Part shown: one piece after another, positions 43,447 to 52,280 of the stretch | Layout of the letters: every line of letters begins with the position of its first letter | Numbering within the stretch: the stretch's first letter is position 1 | NCBI GenBank assembly: GCA_905479395.1 | Contig: CAJQMI010000011.1 | Location: 1 to 53,284 of the forward strand | DNA from: an uncultured Flavobacteriales bacterium | GTDB lineage: Bacteria; Bacteroidota; Bacteroidia; Flavobacteriales_D; Sanyastnellaceae | Direction of reading: 5' to 3' | Length of the DNA stretch: 53,284 bases | Made by a program: the position numbers and the translations under genes | The notes under the pieces: model-generated | The model's database searches: none | Told to the model about the DNA's origin: nothing | What the model saw: only the letters and a program-made list of their open reading frames with translations

Positions 43447-44295
43447 ATGAATCATCCGATACAAAACTTACAAGTTGCAGCCCTTCAAACGACGCTGCAC
43501 TGGGAAGACCCCACGGCGAATGTTCAAAGCATCTCGCAACAAATAAAGAGCTTAGATGGCCATACGGACTTGATCGTTCTTCCAGAAATGTGGGCCACAG
43601 GCTTTACCATGCAACCGAAACGGATCGCGCTCGACTGGGATGACTGTTGGAAAGACAATCCGAAAAAATGGCCTGCCCCAATGCAAGCCATGCTTCGTTG
43701 GAGCCAAGAAAAAGACGCCGCCGTTGTCGGCAGCCTGTCCTGTAAAATCATGGCAGATGCGCGTTTTGTAAACCGTTGCTTTTTCATCTCACCTTCCAAT
43801 CAAATTGAATGGTACGACAAACGTCACCTGTTTGGGTTTGCCGGAGAAGACCAAGTCTACAGTCAAGGAGACCAATCGAAAACGATCCATTGGCGAGGTT
43901 GGAGATTGAACCTTCAAATCTGTTACGACCTAAGGTTTCCCGTGTTTTCCAGAAACAAAGCATCAGATCCGTATGACGTGATCGTCTATGTCGCCAACTG
44001 GCCAGAAGTCAGAATTTCCGCTTGGCAAGTACTTTTGCAGGCCCGTTCCATAGAAAACCAGTGTTATACGATTGGGGTGAACCGCATAGGTACAGATGGG
44101 AATGGGGTTAAATACAACGGTCAAAGCGCAGTTCTTCACCCAAAAGGACAAGCCATTGCTTCTTCAGTCGAGAACGAAACTGCCTGGATTCAAGCCACCC
44201 TATCGGCCGATGAATTGACCATTTTCAGGTCCAAATTCCCTGTACTCCGGGATGCTGATGCGTTTGAACTCAAACAAACGCGTTCAAACCCGTAA
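43447..44295 (+). CDS. Omega-amidase (nitrilase superfamily, YafV-like)
   Basis: This 282-aa protein has the nitrilase triad E47 (VLPEMWATGF), K125 (YDKRHLF) and C159 (QICYDLRFP). WATGF and the FGFAGEDQVYSQGD segment are typical of the YafV/Nit2 omega-amidase branch. It hydrolyses alpha-ketoglutaramate or alpha-ketosuccinamate to the dicarboxylic acid and ammonia. It starts two bases after the aminotransferase stop, so the two enzymes are made together. Its last 26 bases overlap the 3' end of the convergent acyl-CoA dehydrogenase gene. Confidence 0.9.
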   Translation: MNHPIQNLQVAALQTTLHWEDPTANVQSISQQIKSLDGHTDLIVLPEMWATGFTMQPKRIALDWDDCWKDNPKKWPAPMQAMLRWSQEKDAAVVGSLSCKIMADARFVNRCFFISPSNQIEWYDKRHLFGFAGEDQVYSQGDQSKTIHWRGWRLNLQICYDLRFPVFSRNKASDPYDVIVYVANWPEVRISAWQVLLQARSIENQCYTIGVNRIGTDGNGVKYNGQSAVLHPKGQAIASSVENETAWIQATLSADELTIFRSKFPVLRDADAFELKQTRSNP

Positions 44296-45448
44296 CATCC
44301 AATCCAGTGATCAACAAATGGATGTCGTGCGTGCCTTCGTAGGTCACGACAGATTCCAAGTTCATCATGTGACGCATGATTGGGTACTCCCCGGTGATTC
44401 CCATTCCACCGAGCATCTGACGCGCATCTCGTGCGACTGTCAATGCCATGTCTACGTTGTTGCGCTTGGCCATTGATATCTGAGAAGAAGTGGCGCGTCC
44501 TTCGTCACGAAGTTGGCCCAATCGGTGCGTCAAAAGTTGTGCCTTTGTGATCTCTGTGATCATCTCGGCAAGCTTTTTTTGCTGCAATTGAAATTGGCCA
44601 ATGGGTCGGTCAAATTGGATTCGCTCTTTTGAATAGCGCAAGGCGGTATCATAACAATCCAATGCTGCGCCAATCGCCCCCCAAGCGATGCCATAACGCG
44701 CAGAATCGAGGCAACTCAGCGGTGCCCCTAGACCGTCACGCCCAGGCAAGATATTGGTCTTTGGAACGCGCACATTGTCAAAAATCAATTCCCCCGTGTC
44801 AGAAGCTCGCAAGCTCCACTTCCCATGCATTGTAGGCGTGGTAAAGCCATCCATTCCGCGTTCAACAATGATGCCTTTGATTCGTCCGGCTTCGTTCTTA
44901 GCCCAGACAACAGCAACATCAGCAAATGGTGCATTGGAAATCCACATCTTGGCTCCGTTCAAAATGACATCTTCACCGTCCTCTTTGAAGTTGGTGGTCA
45001 TTCCCCCTGGATTCGATCCGTGATCTGGCTCTGTGAGCCCGAAACATCCCATCATTTCTCCAGTTGCGAGTTTGGGCAAAAACTTCTGCTTTTGCTCTTC
45101 ACTGCCGTATTTCCAAATTGGGTACATGACCAAGCTGCTCTGAACAGATGCCGTGGAGCGCAATCCGCTGTCGCATCGTTCGAGCTCCTGCATGATCAGG
45201 CCATAACTAATCTGATCCAGCCCTGGACCACCGTATTGTTCTGGGATGTAGGGCCCAAAGGCTCCTATCTCTCCCAAACCTGGAAGCAAATGACGGGGAA
45301 ACACACATTTTTCAGCCGCCTCCTCGATGATTGGACTGACTTCCTTCTTCACCCATTCTCGAGCAGTTTCTCGAATAAGCTTGTGCTCTTCTGTGAGCAA
45401 ATCATCCAAGTTGTAATAGTCGTGGCCTTGGTATAAATCAGTGCGCAT
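44270..45448 (-). CDS. Glutaryl-CoA dehydrogenase-type acyl-CoA dehydrogenase
   Basis: This 392-aa flavoenzyme has the acyl-CoA dehydrogenase fold: CFGLTEPDHGSNPGGM (FAD/substrate loop), WISNAPFADV and RQMLGGMGI. The catalytic Glu371 lies in VVTYEGTHDIHLLI, and R97 in SGLRSTASVQSSLVMYPI matches the glutarate-binding Arg of glutaryl-CoA dehydrogenase. It would oxidise and decarboxylate glutaryl-CoA to crotonyl-CoA in lysine/tryptophan catabolism, passing electrons to ETF. Its 3' end overlaps the convergent omega-amidase gene by 26 bp. It is preceded by its own promoter box. Confidence 0.9.
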   Translation of the reverse strand: MRTDLYQGHDYYNLDDLLTEEHKLIRETAREWVKKEVSPIIEEAAEKCVFPRHLLPGLGEIGAFGPYIPEQYGGPGLDQISYGLIMQELERCDSGLRSTASVQSSLVMYPIWKYGSEEQKQKFLPKLATGEMMGCFGLTEPDHGSNPGGMTTNFKEDGEDVILNGAKMWISNAPFADVAVVWAKNEAGRIKGIIVERGMDGFTTPTMHGKWSLRASDTGELIFDNVRVPKTNILPGRDGLGAPLSCLDSARYGIAWGAIGAALDCYDTALRYSKERIQFDRPIGQFQLQQKKLAEMITEITKAQLLTHRLGQLRDEGRATSSQISMAKRNNVDMALTVARDARQMLGGMGITGEYPIMRHMMNLESVVTYEGTHDIHLLITGLDVTGLNAFV

Positions 45449-45477
45449 GGTTCAATACGTTATTGCGTTTGAGGCCA

Positions 45478-45485
45478 CAAAGATA
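45478..45485 (-). promoter_or_regulatory. -7 box (TATCTTTG) of the glutaryl-CoA dehydrogenase gene
   Basis: On the minus strand 45485-45478 reads TATCTTTG, an exact TAnnTTTG, 30 bases before the ATG at 45448. A TTTG at 45514-45511 is the best -33 candidate, with a spacer of 25 bases (slightly long). Confidence 0.55.
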
Positions 45486-45523
45486 CGGCTCTACGGCAGA
45501 AGAAATCCCTCAAACAAGACGCT

Positions 45524-45988
45524 TCATGCGCCATTGAGTGCTTCATATGCCACATCAACCTCTAAATGACCTGTTTGGTAGGCCTGCACAGCAAGCCGAT
45601 CAACCCGTTCGTTGTTGGGGTTACCTGCATGACCCTTCACCCAATGAAATTTCACTTTATGCGTGCGGTACACAATCAAAAAGCGTTTCCACAAATCCGG
45701 ATTTTTCTTGTCCTTGTAATTTTTCTTTTCCCATGAAAAAACCCACCGCTTCTCTACCGCGTCCACAACATACTTAGAGTCTGAATAAACGTCCACCTCA
45801 AAACCCGGTCGCTTCAAAGCTTCCAAGGCAACAATCACGGCAAGCAACTCCATTCGGTTGTTGGTCGTGCGACGAAAGCCACCGCTCAATTCCTTGCTGT
45901 GCTCGCCAGACATAAGCAGGGCGCCATAACCTCCAGGACCTGGGTTTCCACTGGCCCCTCCGTCTGTATAAACGACAACTTTACCCAT
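45524..45988 (-). CDS. rnhA: Ribonuclease HI
   Basis: This 154-aa protein has the four catalytic acids of RNase HI: D9 (YTDGGASGNPGPGG), E47 (NNRMELLA), D70 (VYSDSKYV) and D130 (NERVDRLA), with H120 in WVKGHAG. It also has the basic handle region (KRWVFSWEKKNYKDKKNPDLW). It cleaves RNA in RNA-DNA hybrids. Its ATG lies inside the end of purN (8-bp overlap), so the two are translationally linked. Confidence 0.96.
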   Translation of the reverse strand: MGKVVVYTDGGASGNPGPGGYGALLMSGEHSKELSGGFRRTTNNRMELLAVIVALEALKRPGFEVDVYSDSKYVVDAVEKRWVFSWEKKNYKDKKNPDLWKRFLIVYRTHKVKFHWVKGHAGNPNNERVDRLAVQAYQTGHLEVDVAYEALNGA

Positions 45989-46586
45989 CTGTCAAAGAAT
46001 TTTGGGCCGATGCATCATCGATCAATGCCTCGATGATTCGCGCGTAATACTCATGCTCCAATTGCGTCACTTTTGCAGCAATGTCATCCACATCATCGCT
46101 CTGCTCTATCGAGCAAGCCGCTTGAAAAATAACACTGCCTTTGTCGTATTCGGGTGTGACCCAGTGTATGGTCATGCCCGTCTCTAAACATTCCGCTGAT
46201 TTGACCGCATGGTGCACATGCTCGCCATACATTCCTTTCCCTCCGAAATCTGGCAAAAGCGCCGGGTGAATGTTGGTCATTCTGCTTTGAAAGTGGGCCA
46301 CAATTTCAGTCGGAATTTTTAAAAGAAAACCCGCTAAAACAACCCAATCCACATTGGATTCACTCAGCATTTCCAAGACAGAACCGCCCTTGAGTTGTTG
46401 CGCGTTGAATGATGTCGTCTCTATGCCCAAAGCCCGCGTGCGTGCATACACTCCTGCTTTCGGTTCTGGTCGATTGCAACCCACCCAAACCACTTCGGCC
46501 AAATCACTTCCTGAGAAATGCCGTATGATTTGCTCTGCATTGGAACCTGAGCCCGAAGCCAGAATGGCGATGCGCTGTTTTTCCAA
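45981..46586 (-). CDS. purN: Phosphoribosylglycinamide formyltransferase
   Basis: A TTG start at 46586, five bases after the stop of the DUF2723 gene, gives 201 aa. The N-terminus IAILASGSGSNAEQI is the nucleotide-binding loop of PurN. The folate/catalytic motif TNIHPALLPDFGGKGMYG (catalytic Asn and His) and the downstream Asp in TPEYDKGSVIFQ complete the active site. It transfers a formyl group from 10-formyl-tetrahydrofolate to GAR in purine synthesis. No ATG is available near the N-terminus, so the TTG seems genuine. Confidence 0.95.
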   Translation of the reverse strand: MEKQRIAILASGSGSNAEQIIRHFSGSDLAEVVWVGCNRPEPKAGVYARTRALGIETTSFNAQQLKGGSVLEMLSESNVDWVVLAGFLLKIPTEIVAHFQSRMTNIHPALLPDFGGKGMYGEHVHHAVKSAECLETGMTIHWVTPEYDKGSVIFQAACSIEQSDDVDDIAAKVTQLEHEYYARIIEALIDDASAQNSLTDG

Positions 46587-46591
46587 GGCTT

Positions 46592-49500
46592 TTAAAATTC
46601 GAAAGCACCCATCGACGCAATGCGTTGCTCAGATTGAACCATCATCTTTTCCAATTCGACCATCTCAGCTTCCAGCTCTGCGCCGAGTGAGTCGCCCGGA
46701 AGATATACAGACGCTGTTTGAACCATGACCTCAGCAACCTGCTTTGCAATTCTTCGTTCTTGAGACAAGGAACGGAAACGAGCAGGGTCCAAAGAATGGT
46801 AGTATTCCAAATCATCCACTTGGATTTCAAACAATCTTCGGGTCAAGTCAATCCCCAATTCTTTCGCCAAAGCACGACGTTCATCCGATAGTTCGTAAAT
46901 CTGCGTACCTCCTACCCCGGTTGTTGAGGCCAATTCCAATAGACTGCCTTGAATGCTCATCAGCACCCGGCTCATGGGGACATTTTCCTCGGGCATTTTA
47001 GTCAACACTTGCTCCAATATATCCAAAGCACGATCCGGATCGTTCTCTTTCATAAGCTCATCGGCCAAGACGGAAAGCTGCAACCTGAAATTCGTCACCA
47101 TCCGGCGATTGTTCTCATCCATGTAGATGCCATCCTCGACATTGTCCATCCCTCCCCACGACCACTTGTCCATGACGTTCGAATACATCGTCTTCGTGGC
47201 AACGCCACCGTAAGCATTTGGATTGTCATTCTGTTCGTATCGAATAGGAACCAAACGGTAAGCCAAGCCCTCCAAACGGAAGAATGATTGCAAGCCCATG
47301 TAGCTGTCTGGGCCTGTGGTTACCGCAAAATAAATCGGACGTTCCCAGTTGTTGCCGCGAATCATGTCCAACACTGCAAATTGGCTTTTCAAAATGTAGC
47401 CTTTTGGCTTCCCATTGGCCCCTGACAATGTGAATTCGAGTGATTCAACCCGCTGTTTCATTTCTTCCGAATTCAATACGTTGTGCTCCACAAGTGCAGC
47501 ACTGTCTACTGGAATTCGAAAGCTGTGCGTGGGCAAAACAGAATAACTCTTGCCACCACCAAAGGCCCGGGTTTTGGAATCATCCAAGGCCATTTTCATA
47601 GCTGCATCAAGGTCCATATAAGGCGCTGAGGCATTTTGAGGACGGTCCATTACGACGACATCTCGTGTTCCTTGACGATAGCTTTCTTCGTCCATCAAGA
47701 TGGGCAAAGGTGAGCTCTCATAAGCTTGCCGCTTCATCTGATCGATGTACCAATCCGTATTGAGCAAGCTCAAATTGCAAATGCGAACATCCGTGCGATA
47801 TCCCTCCACTTCTTGCACATACCAAAGGGGGAAGGTGTCGTTATCGCCATTGGTGAAGAGAATGGCGTTTTCCTCAAGTGAATCCAAATAATTCTTTGCA
47901 AAGTCAACACCCGTGCGGCGCTTGGCACGGCTGTGGTCGTTCCATCCCTCTGTGGCCATAAGGCACGGAACGGCCAAAGCAAGAACAAGCATCGATTGCG
48001 CTCTGAGGGATTCATTGACGGACATCGCATTCAAAAGCCACGCGACTCCCATCAAAAACGCTACAACTCCAGCCATAAAGGCAATGGAGGCACTCAGCGC
48101 ATGCGGGCCACCTGTGATCATTTCCATGACATAAAGAACCACTGCCGCAGAGGCGCTGCTCCCCAAAACTTGAACAAAACCACGGATATCGGCTTTTCTT
48201 GCCCATTCAAACAGTGCGTAAACGCTAAGTCCTATCCAAATAGCAAACGCGTAAAACGACCCGACAAATGCATAGTCGCGCTCCCTTGGCTGGAAAGGAT
48301 ATTGATTGAGGTAAACCACAATGGCCATTCCCGTCAAAACGAAAAGCGCAGCAACAACTAAAAATTGCCGTGGATCTCGAATTGCATGAAAAATCAAGCC
48401 AATCAATCCCAGCAATAACGGCAAGTAATAAAACCGATTGTAGCCTTTGTTGGCTTTGGCGACCTCGGTAAGCTCATCTTGATTGCCCAGACGCTGCTCA
48501 TCAATGGAAGCAATTCCCGAAATCCAATTCCCTTCTTTGAAACTGCCATGTCCCTGAAAATCATTCTGTTTTCCTGAGAAATTCCACAAAAAGTAACGGA
48601 AATACATCCATCCCATCTGGTAGTCTTTGAAATAGCTTAGGTTTTCCAAAGTAGAAGGCATCAAGTCCGTCTGTATTCGGTCGAGTAAGCTCTCCATTTG
48701 CCGCACCCGACGAACATCTTCTGATGATCCGCTGCGATTCGCTTGAGCCGTTGCTGCTCGAATTTGATTCTCCAGTTGTGCTTTCTCACCTTCCAAACGA
48801 TTCACGTAGCCCTTACCAGAAGACAAGCCTGACTGCAAATCGCTGACCATAAGATTCGACAACGTCTGGAGGATTCCCGCATCGGTTAAAGGTGCCCGCT
48901 GCATGCTTCCAGACTCCGGATCTCGGACCAAAATTTCAGATTCTGAAGTGACTTCATATCGCTCGTCAAATCGAAGCCCATATGAGCGAAACAATCCCGT
49001 CATTGCTCGATTCAAGGCGTCCTTGGACATGCCTCCTTGCAAATATTCTTGGGAGATGTGTGCTTCAAATTGTTGCACGTTCATTCGTTGATCACTGAGG
49101 GTGCTCGTAAATGAAACTGCTTGATTGTACCCTTTGTAATTGCTCCAGCTCTTGTAAGCCTCAATGTGATTGGCTTGTGTGGAGTACATCCTCGGAAAGG
49201 CTGTCGTAAATCGGGCATCGTAATTCGGAACGCTCCCTTTCCGGTCTCCACTGTCTACATATTCTTCCTGAATGCGCATGCGTTCCGTGCCATTGGCGGC
49301 CATCCAAGCCGCAGCACCTCCCTCGCTTCGGAATGACTTCAAACGTTTGTCGACTCCACGGTCTTCGATGATGCTAAAACTTTTTACAAAACTTGGTCGC
49401 CCGTTCGAATAAGGCTGAGTCTTGTCCGTTGGGCTTCCCCAATACTCCCCTGTCGCAAGTGGTCGATCTCCATATTGTTCACGATTTAAGTACGACAACA

Positions 49501-50485
49501 ATGCAAACAAGTCCTCCGGATTGTTCTCATCCATCGGTGGATTCGCAGCGCTTCGAATCACAATCACGGCAAACGTAGAATACCCAATCAAAACCATGAC
49601 CATCCCGAGAACAAAAGTGTTCGCTGCCACCCAATTTTTCATTTGGGTCCACCAAATGGCAAACGTGAGCAGGATCATAAGGACGGCTGCATAAACCATG
49701 ACGCCGGTGTTGAAGCCCATCCCCAAATCATTCACAAAAAACAATTCAAATTTCCCAGCCAAATTCACCACACCCTTGATCAGGCCTTCCTGGATAAAAC
49801 CCAAGAGCGCAACTGCTGCGACAGCCGTAAGCAAAATGCCTTTCCATGAAAATTCATACCGCTTGAAATAAAACACCAAAGCGATCGCTGGGATTGCAAG
49901 TAAATTCAAAAGGTGAACTCCTATGGACAATCCCATGAGGTAGGCGATCAACAAAATCCAGCGCAAATTCCCAGGTTCGTCAGCCACCGACTCCCATTTC
50001 AAGATGGCCCAAAACACCAAGGCTGTGAAGAGAGAAGACAACGCGTAGACCTCCCCTTCAACCGCCGAAAACCAGAAGCTATCACTGAAGGTATAAGCCA
50101 AAGCACCTACCGCTCCAGAACCCAACACCGCCCAGGTTTGCGCACCCGAGATGCTTTTCGCTTCTCCAACTGTAAATTTCTTTGCGAGGTGAGTGATGCT
50201 CCAGAAAAGAAAGAGAATGGTGAATGAACTGCTCAGAGCAGAAAGGGCATTGGCAAAAATCGCAGCTGTTTCCGGCGTCGAAAACACCATCAAAAAGCGC
50301 GCAAGCAACATGAAAAATGGCGCCCCCGGAGGGTGGCCTACCTCCAATTTATAGGCTGAAGCGATGAATTCGCCGCAGTCCCAAAAACTGGCCGTTGGTT
50401 CGATGGTGGACAGGTATACAATCGTTGCGATGGCCCAAATGCCCCACCCTGCCCAATTGTTCAGTTTTTTATAGCTCATATTCAT
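46592..50485 (-). CDS. DUF2723 polytopic membrane protein (TMEM260/GT117-like)
   Basis: This 1297-aa protein has an N-terminal multi-pass region (about 10-330, some nine segments). It includes the conserved ASFWDCGEFIASAYKLEVGHPPG with acidic residues expected in a GT-C glycosyltransferase active site. A soluble, partly coiled-coil region follows (about 340-680), then a second membrane block (about 690-860) and a C-terminal soluble domain (about 870-1297) with helical repeat character. DUF2723 is the domain of human TMEM260, an O-mannosyltransferase (CAZy GT117), so a role in protein O-glycosylation of exported proteins is likely. It is first in a unit with purN and rnhA. Confidence 0.85.
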   Translation of the reverse strand: MNMSYKKLNNWAGWGIWAIATIVYLSTIEPTASFWDCGEFIASAYKLEVGHPPGAPFFMLLARFLMVFSTPETAAIFANALSALSSSFTILFLFWSITHLAKKFTVGEAKSISGAQTWAVLGSGAVGALAYTFSDSFWFSAVEGEVYALSSLFTALVFWAILKWESVADEPGNLRWILLIAYLMGLSIGVHLLNLLAIPAIALVFYFKRYEFSWKGILLTAVAAVALLGFIQEGLIKGVVNLAGKFELFFVNDLGMGFNTGVMVYAAVLMILLTFAIWWTQMKNWVAANTFVLGMVMVLIGYSTFAVIVIRSAANPPMDENNPEDLFALLSYLNREQYGDRPLATGEYWGSPTDKTQPYSNGRPSFVKSFSIIEDRGVDKRLKSFRSEGGAAAWMAANGTERMRIQEEYVDSGDRKGSVPNYDARFTTAFPRMYSTQANHIEAYKSWSNYKGYNQAVSFTSTLSDQRMNVQQFEAHISQEYLQGGMSKDALNRAMTGLFRSYGLRFDERYEVTSESEILVRDPESGSMQRAPLTDAGILQTLSNLMVSDLQSGLSSGKGYVNRLEGEKAQLENQIRAATAQANRSGSSEDVRRVRQMESLLDRIQTDLMPSTLENLSYFKDYQMGWMYFRYFLWNFSGKQNDFQGHGSFKEGNWISGIASIDEQRLGNQDELTEVAKANKGYNRFYYLPLLLGLIGLIFHAIRDPRQFLVVAALFVLTGMAIVVYLNQYPFQPRERDYAFVGSFYAFAIWIGLSVYALFEWARKADIRGFVQVLGSSASAAVVLYVMEMITGGPHALSASIAFMAGVVAFLMGVAWLLNAMSVNESLRAQSMLVLALAVPCLMATEGWNDHSRAKRRTGVDFAKNYLDSLEENAILFTNGDNDTFPLWYVQEVEGYRTDVRICNLSLLNTDWYIDQMKRQAYESSPLPILMDEESYRQGTRDVVVMDRPQNASAPYMDLDAAMKMALDDSKTRAFGGGKSYSVLPTHSFRIPVDSAALVEHNVLNSEEMKQRVESLEFTLSGANGKPKGYILKSQFAVLDMIRGNNWERPIYFAVTTGPDSYMGLQSFFRLEGLAYRLVPIRYEQNDNPNAYGGVATKTMYSNVMDKWSWGGMDNVEDGIYMDENNRRMVTNFRLQLSVLADELMKENDPDRALDILEQVLTKMPEENVPMSRVLMSIQGSLLELASTTGVGGTQIYELSDERRALAKELGIDLTRRLFEIQVDDLEYYHSLDPARFRSLSQERRIAKQVAEVMVQTASVYLPGDSLGAELEAEMVELEKMMVQSEQRIASMGAFEF

Positions 50486-50513
50486 GTTGGAAATCGCTCT
50501 TGATTTGCCAGCA

Positions 50514-50521
50514 CGAAGTTA
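50514..50521 (-). promoter_or_regulatory. Candidate -7 box of the DUF2723-purN-rnhA unit
   Basis: On the minus strand 50521-50514 reads TAACTTCG, one mismatch from TAnnTTTG, 29 bases before the ATG at 50485. The rest of the gap 50486-50594 is AT-rich with no clear terminator for the upstream gene. Confidence 0.3.
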
Positions 50522-50594
50522 ATGCACGTCAGCAGATGAATCACGCCCTTTTTGTGGCTGAACACCTTGCGTTTTCAACTAAATTTTCAAAAAT

Positions 50595-52274
50595 TCAGTG
50601 CAAAATCAGAAGTTTTTGACGAATGGGGTCTTGGCCTTTTTGCATCCATGTTAACGCGTACCACCCCTCTGGAATTTGCGCAACATTAAGCGAGCCTGAA
50701 GCGCTCAGAATGTCCCGATTCATCAACATTCGACCATCCAGCGTGTGGATGGATAGTGTGCCGCTTTCATGGAATTCATTGCCGTCCCAAATGACTTCAT
50801 CATTTGCCGGATTGGGCCAAAATCGGAAGGCGGGAATTGGCTCATTCGACTCGAAAATGCCGATTGTACCGGTACAATCGGAACAAATCTCCACTTCAGC
50901 AAAAACGCCAGAAGGACACTCGGGCGTCTCATAGCCTGCATTAAAAACGTGGCATCCATCTTCTTCGAACGTGTAAGTAATTGCTGACACTCCATAGTCA
51001 TAAGGCTCTCCATCCAGTGTCCAGAAAATGGTAGCATCCTCAGGTTGATTCAGAGCTCCAATGAGAAATTCATTGCATTCGATTTCGCCCCATTCCACAT
51101 CGAGCAAACAAGCCTCCTCACCGCAGCCTTCGATCTCTATCTCCAAATCGTACAGCTCCCCTTGGCATGTTGCAGAGTAGAGTTCGGCCGTCACGGAGTA
51201 AACTCCATCGCTTGGAAAGGTGTAATCGAAAAAAATCCCCGTAGTCCATTCAATCAATTCACCATTCACGGACCAGCCAATCTCAGTTACGTTCGGGTCA
51301 TAAAGCCAGAACATAGCATCACATCCACCAAGGTATTCCACCTCCATCGTATCGGAATCAGGGCAATCGCTGCTTTCGTTGTTTGTATAACAAACTTCCA
51401 TGCCTTGAGGGCAGGCCTCGGTGTAGACCTCGACGCATACGCTCCAATTTGGGTTGAAGTCAAATCCAGCCTCAAAGGTCAAGCCATTGTCGCTCGTTGG
51501 CGGCACCACTTGGCCATCAATGTACCATTCGATGATGGCGCCTTCTGGTTGCTCTGGGATGGAAAATGTGTACCACATACCATCAACGCTGGCCACATCC
51601 ATTTCCAATGTGCATTCTTCTTCCCCGCAACCTTCCACCACAACCGTGGTGGTCAAATACACCCCCATGGGACAATCATATGAGGTGAAAAATGCGCTGA
51701 CCTCGTAGGTGCCAGCATTCGGGAAATCATGCTCGATATAATGACCGCCAAGCACTGATTCACCTCCGTCTCCAAAGTTCCAATCAACCGATTCCCCTTG
51801 CTGAAAACTCCCAATCTCAAACGACCATGCACAGCCTTCACCAGCAGCATAATCGATGGATTCAGGGCAATAGAATTCCACCGGCGTTTCAACGCAGAAT
51901 TCCGTTATCCATGCGCCTTCATTACCGTCTTGAATCCATCCGCTCAAAATCATGATGTAATCAGATTGCATCAACTGCATTTCAATCGCACTGAGGTCAA
52001 CAGCACCGATTTCAATGGACAAAATATAGCACCCCATCGGCAGGCACATCGGAGCAAAGACGCCTGCCTCCGTAACCTCCCAAAGTCCAGACCCCACAAC
52101 GACGTTGCTCAGATCAGAAATTTCATAAGCCACGTTCAATTGTGGAATTTCTCCCCCGGTTAGGTTGAATGCTGCAAACTCGACATTCGCGCAGTCCTGA
52201 GCCATTGCTGCAGGTGCAAGTATGATCAAAGCAGATGAAAACACCGCAAAAGCGAAGGCATGTAGATTTTTCAT
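50595..52274 (-). CDS. T9SS-secreted PKD-domain protein, acidic and Cys-rich
   Basis: This 559-aa protein has a signal peptide (ends AMAQ), a beta-rich N-terminal part, a PKD domain (about 155-215: VDWNFGDGGES, HDFPNAGTYEVSAFF) and further PKD-like modules (DYTFPSDGVYSVTAEL, then YTFEEDGCHVFNAGY). Each module ends or begins with an EGCGEE-like segment, so the middle is built from about three diverged repeats. The last 85 residues are a T9SS sorting domain (FRFWPNPANDEVIWDG, IPEGWYALTWMQ). It is very rich in Asp/Glu and Cys, suggesting Ca2+ binding and disulfides outside the cell. It starts six bases after the stop of the upstream FG-GAP protein. No enzymatic domain is recognised. Confidence 0.85.
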   Translation of the reverse strand: MKNLHAFAFAVFSSALIILAPAAMAQDCANVEFAAFNLTGGEIPQLNVAYEISDLSNVVVGSGLWEVTEAGVFAPMCLPMGCYILSIEIGAVDLSAIEMQLMQSDYIMILSGWIQDGNEGAWITEFCVETPVEFYCPESIDYAAGEGCAWSFEIGSFQQGESVDWNFGDGGESVLGGHYIEHDFPNAGTYEVSAFFTSYDCPMGVYLTTTVVVEGCGEEECTLEMDVASVDGMWYTFSIPEQPEGAIIEWYIDGQVVPPTSDNGLTFEAGFDFNPNWSVCVEVYTEACPQGMEVCYTNNESSDCPDSDTMEVEYLGGCDAMFWLYDPNVTEIGWSVNGELIEWTTGIFFDYTFPSDGVYSVTAELYSATCQGELYDLEIEIEGCGEEACLLDVEWGEIECNEFLIGALNQPEDATIFWTLDGEPYDYGVSAITYTFEEDGCHVFNAGYETPECPSGVFAEVEICSDCTGTIGIFESNEPIPAFRFWPNPANDEVIWDGNEFHESGTLSIHTLDGRMLMNRDILSASGSLNVAQIPEGWYALTWMQKGQDPIRQKLLILH

Positions 52275-52280
52275 TTCTTC

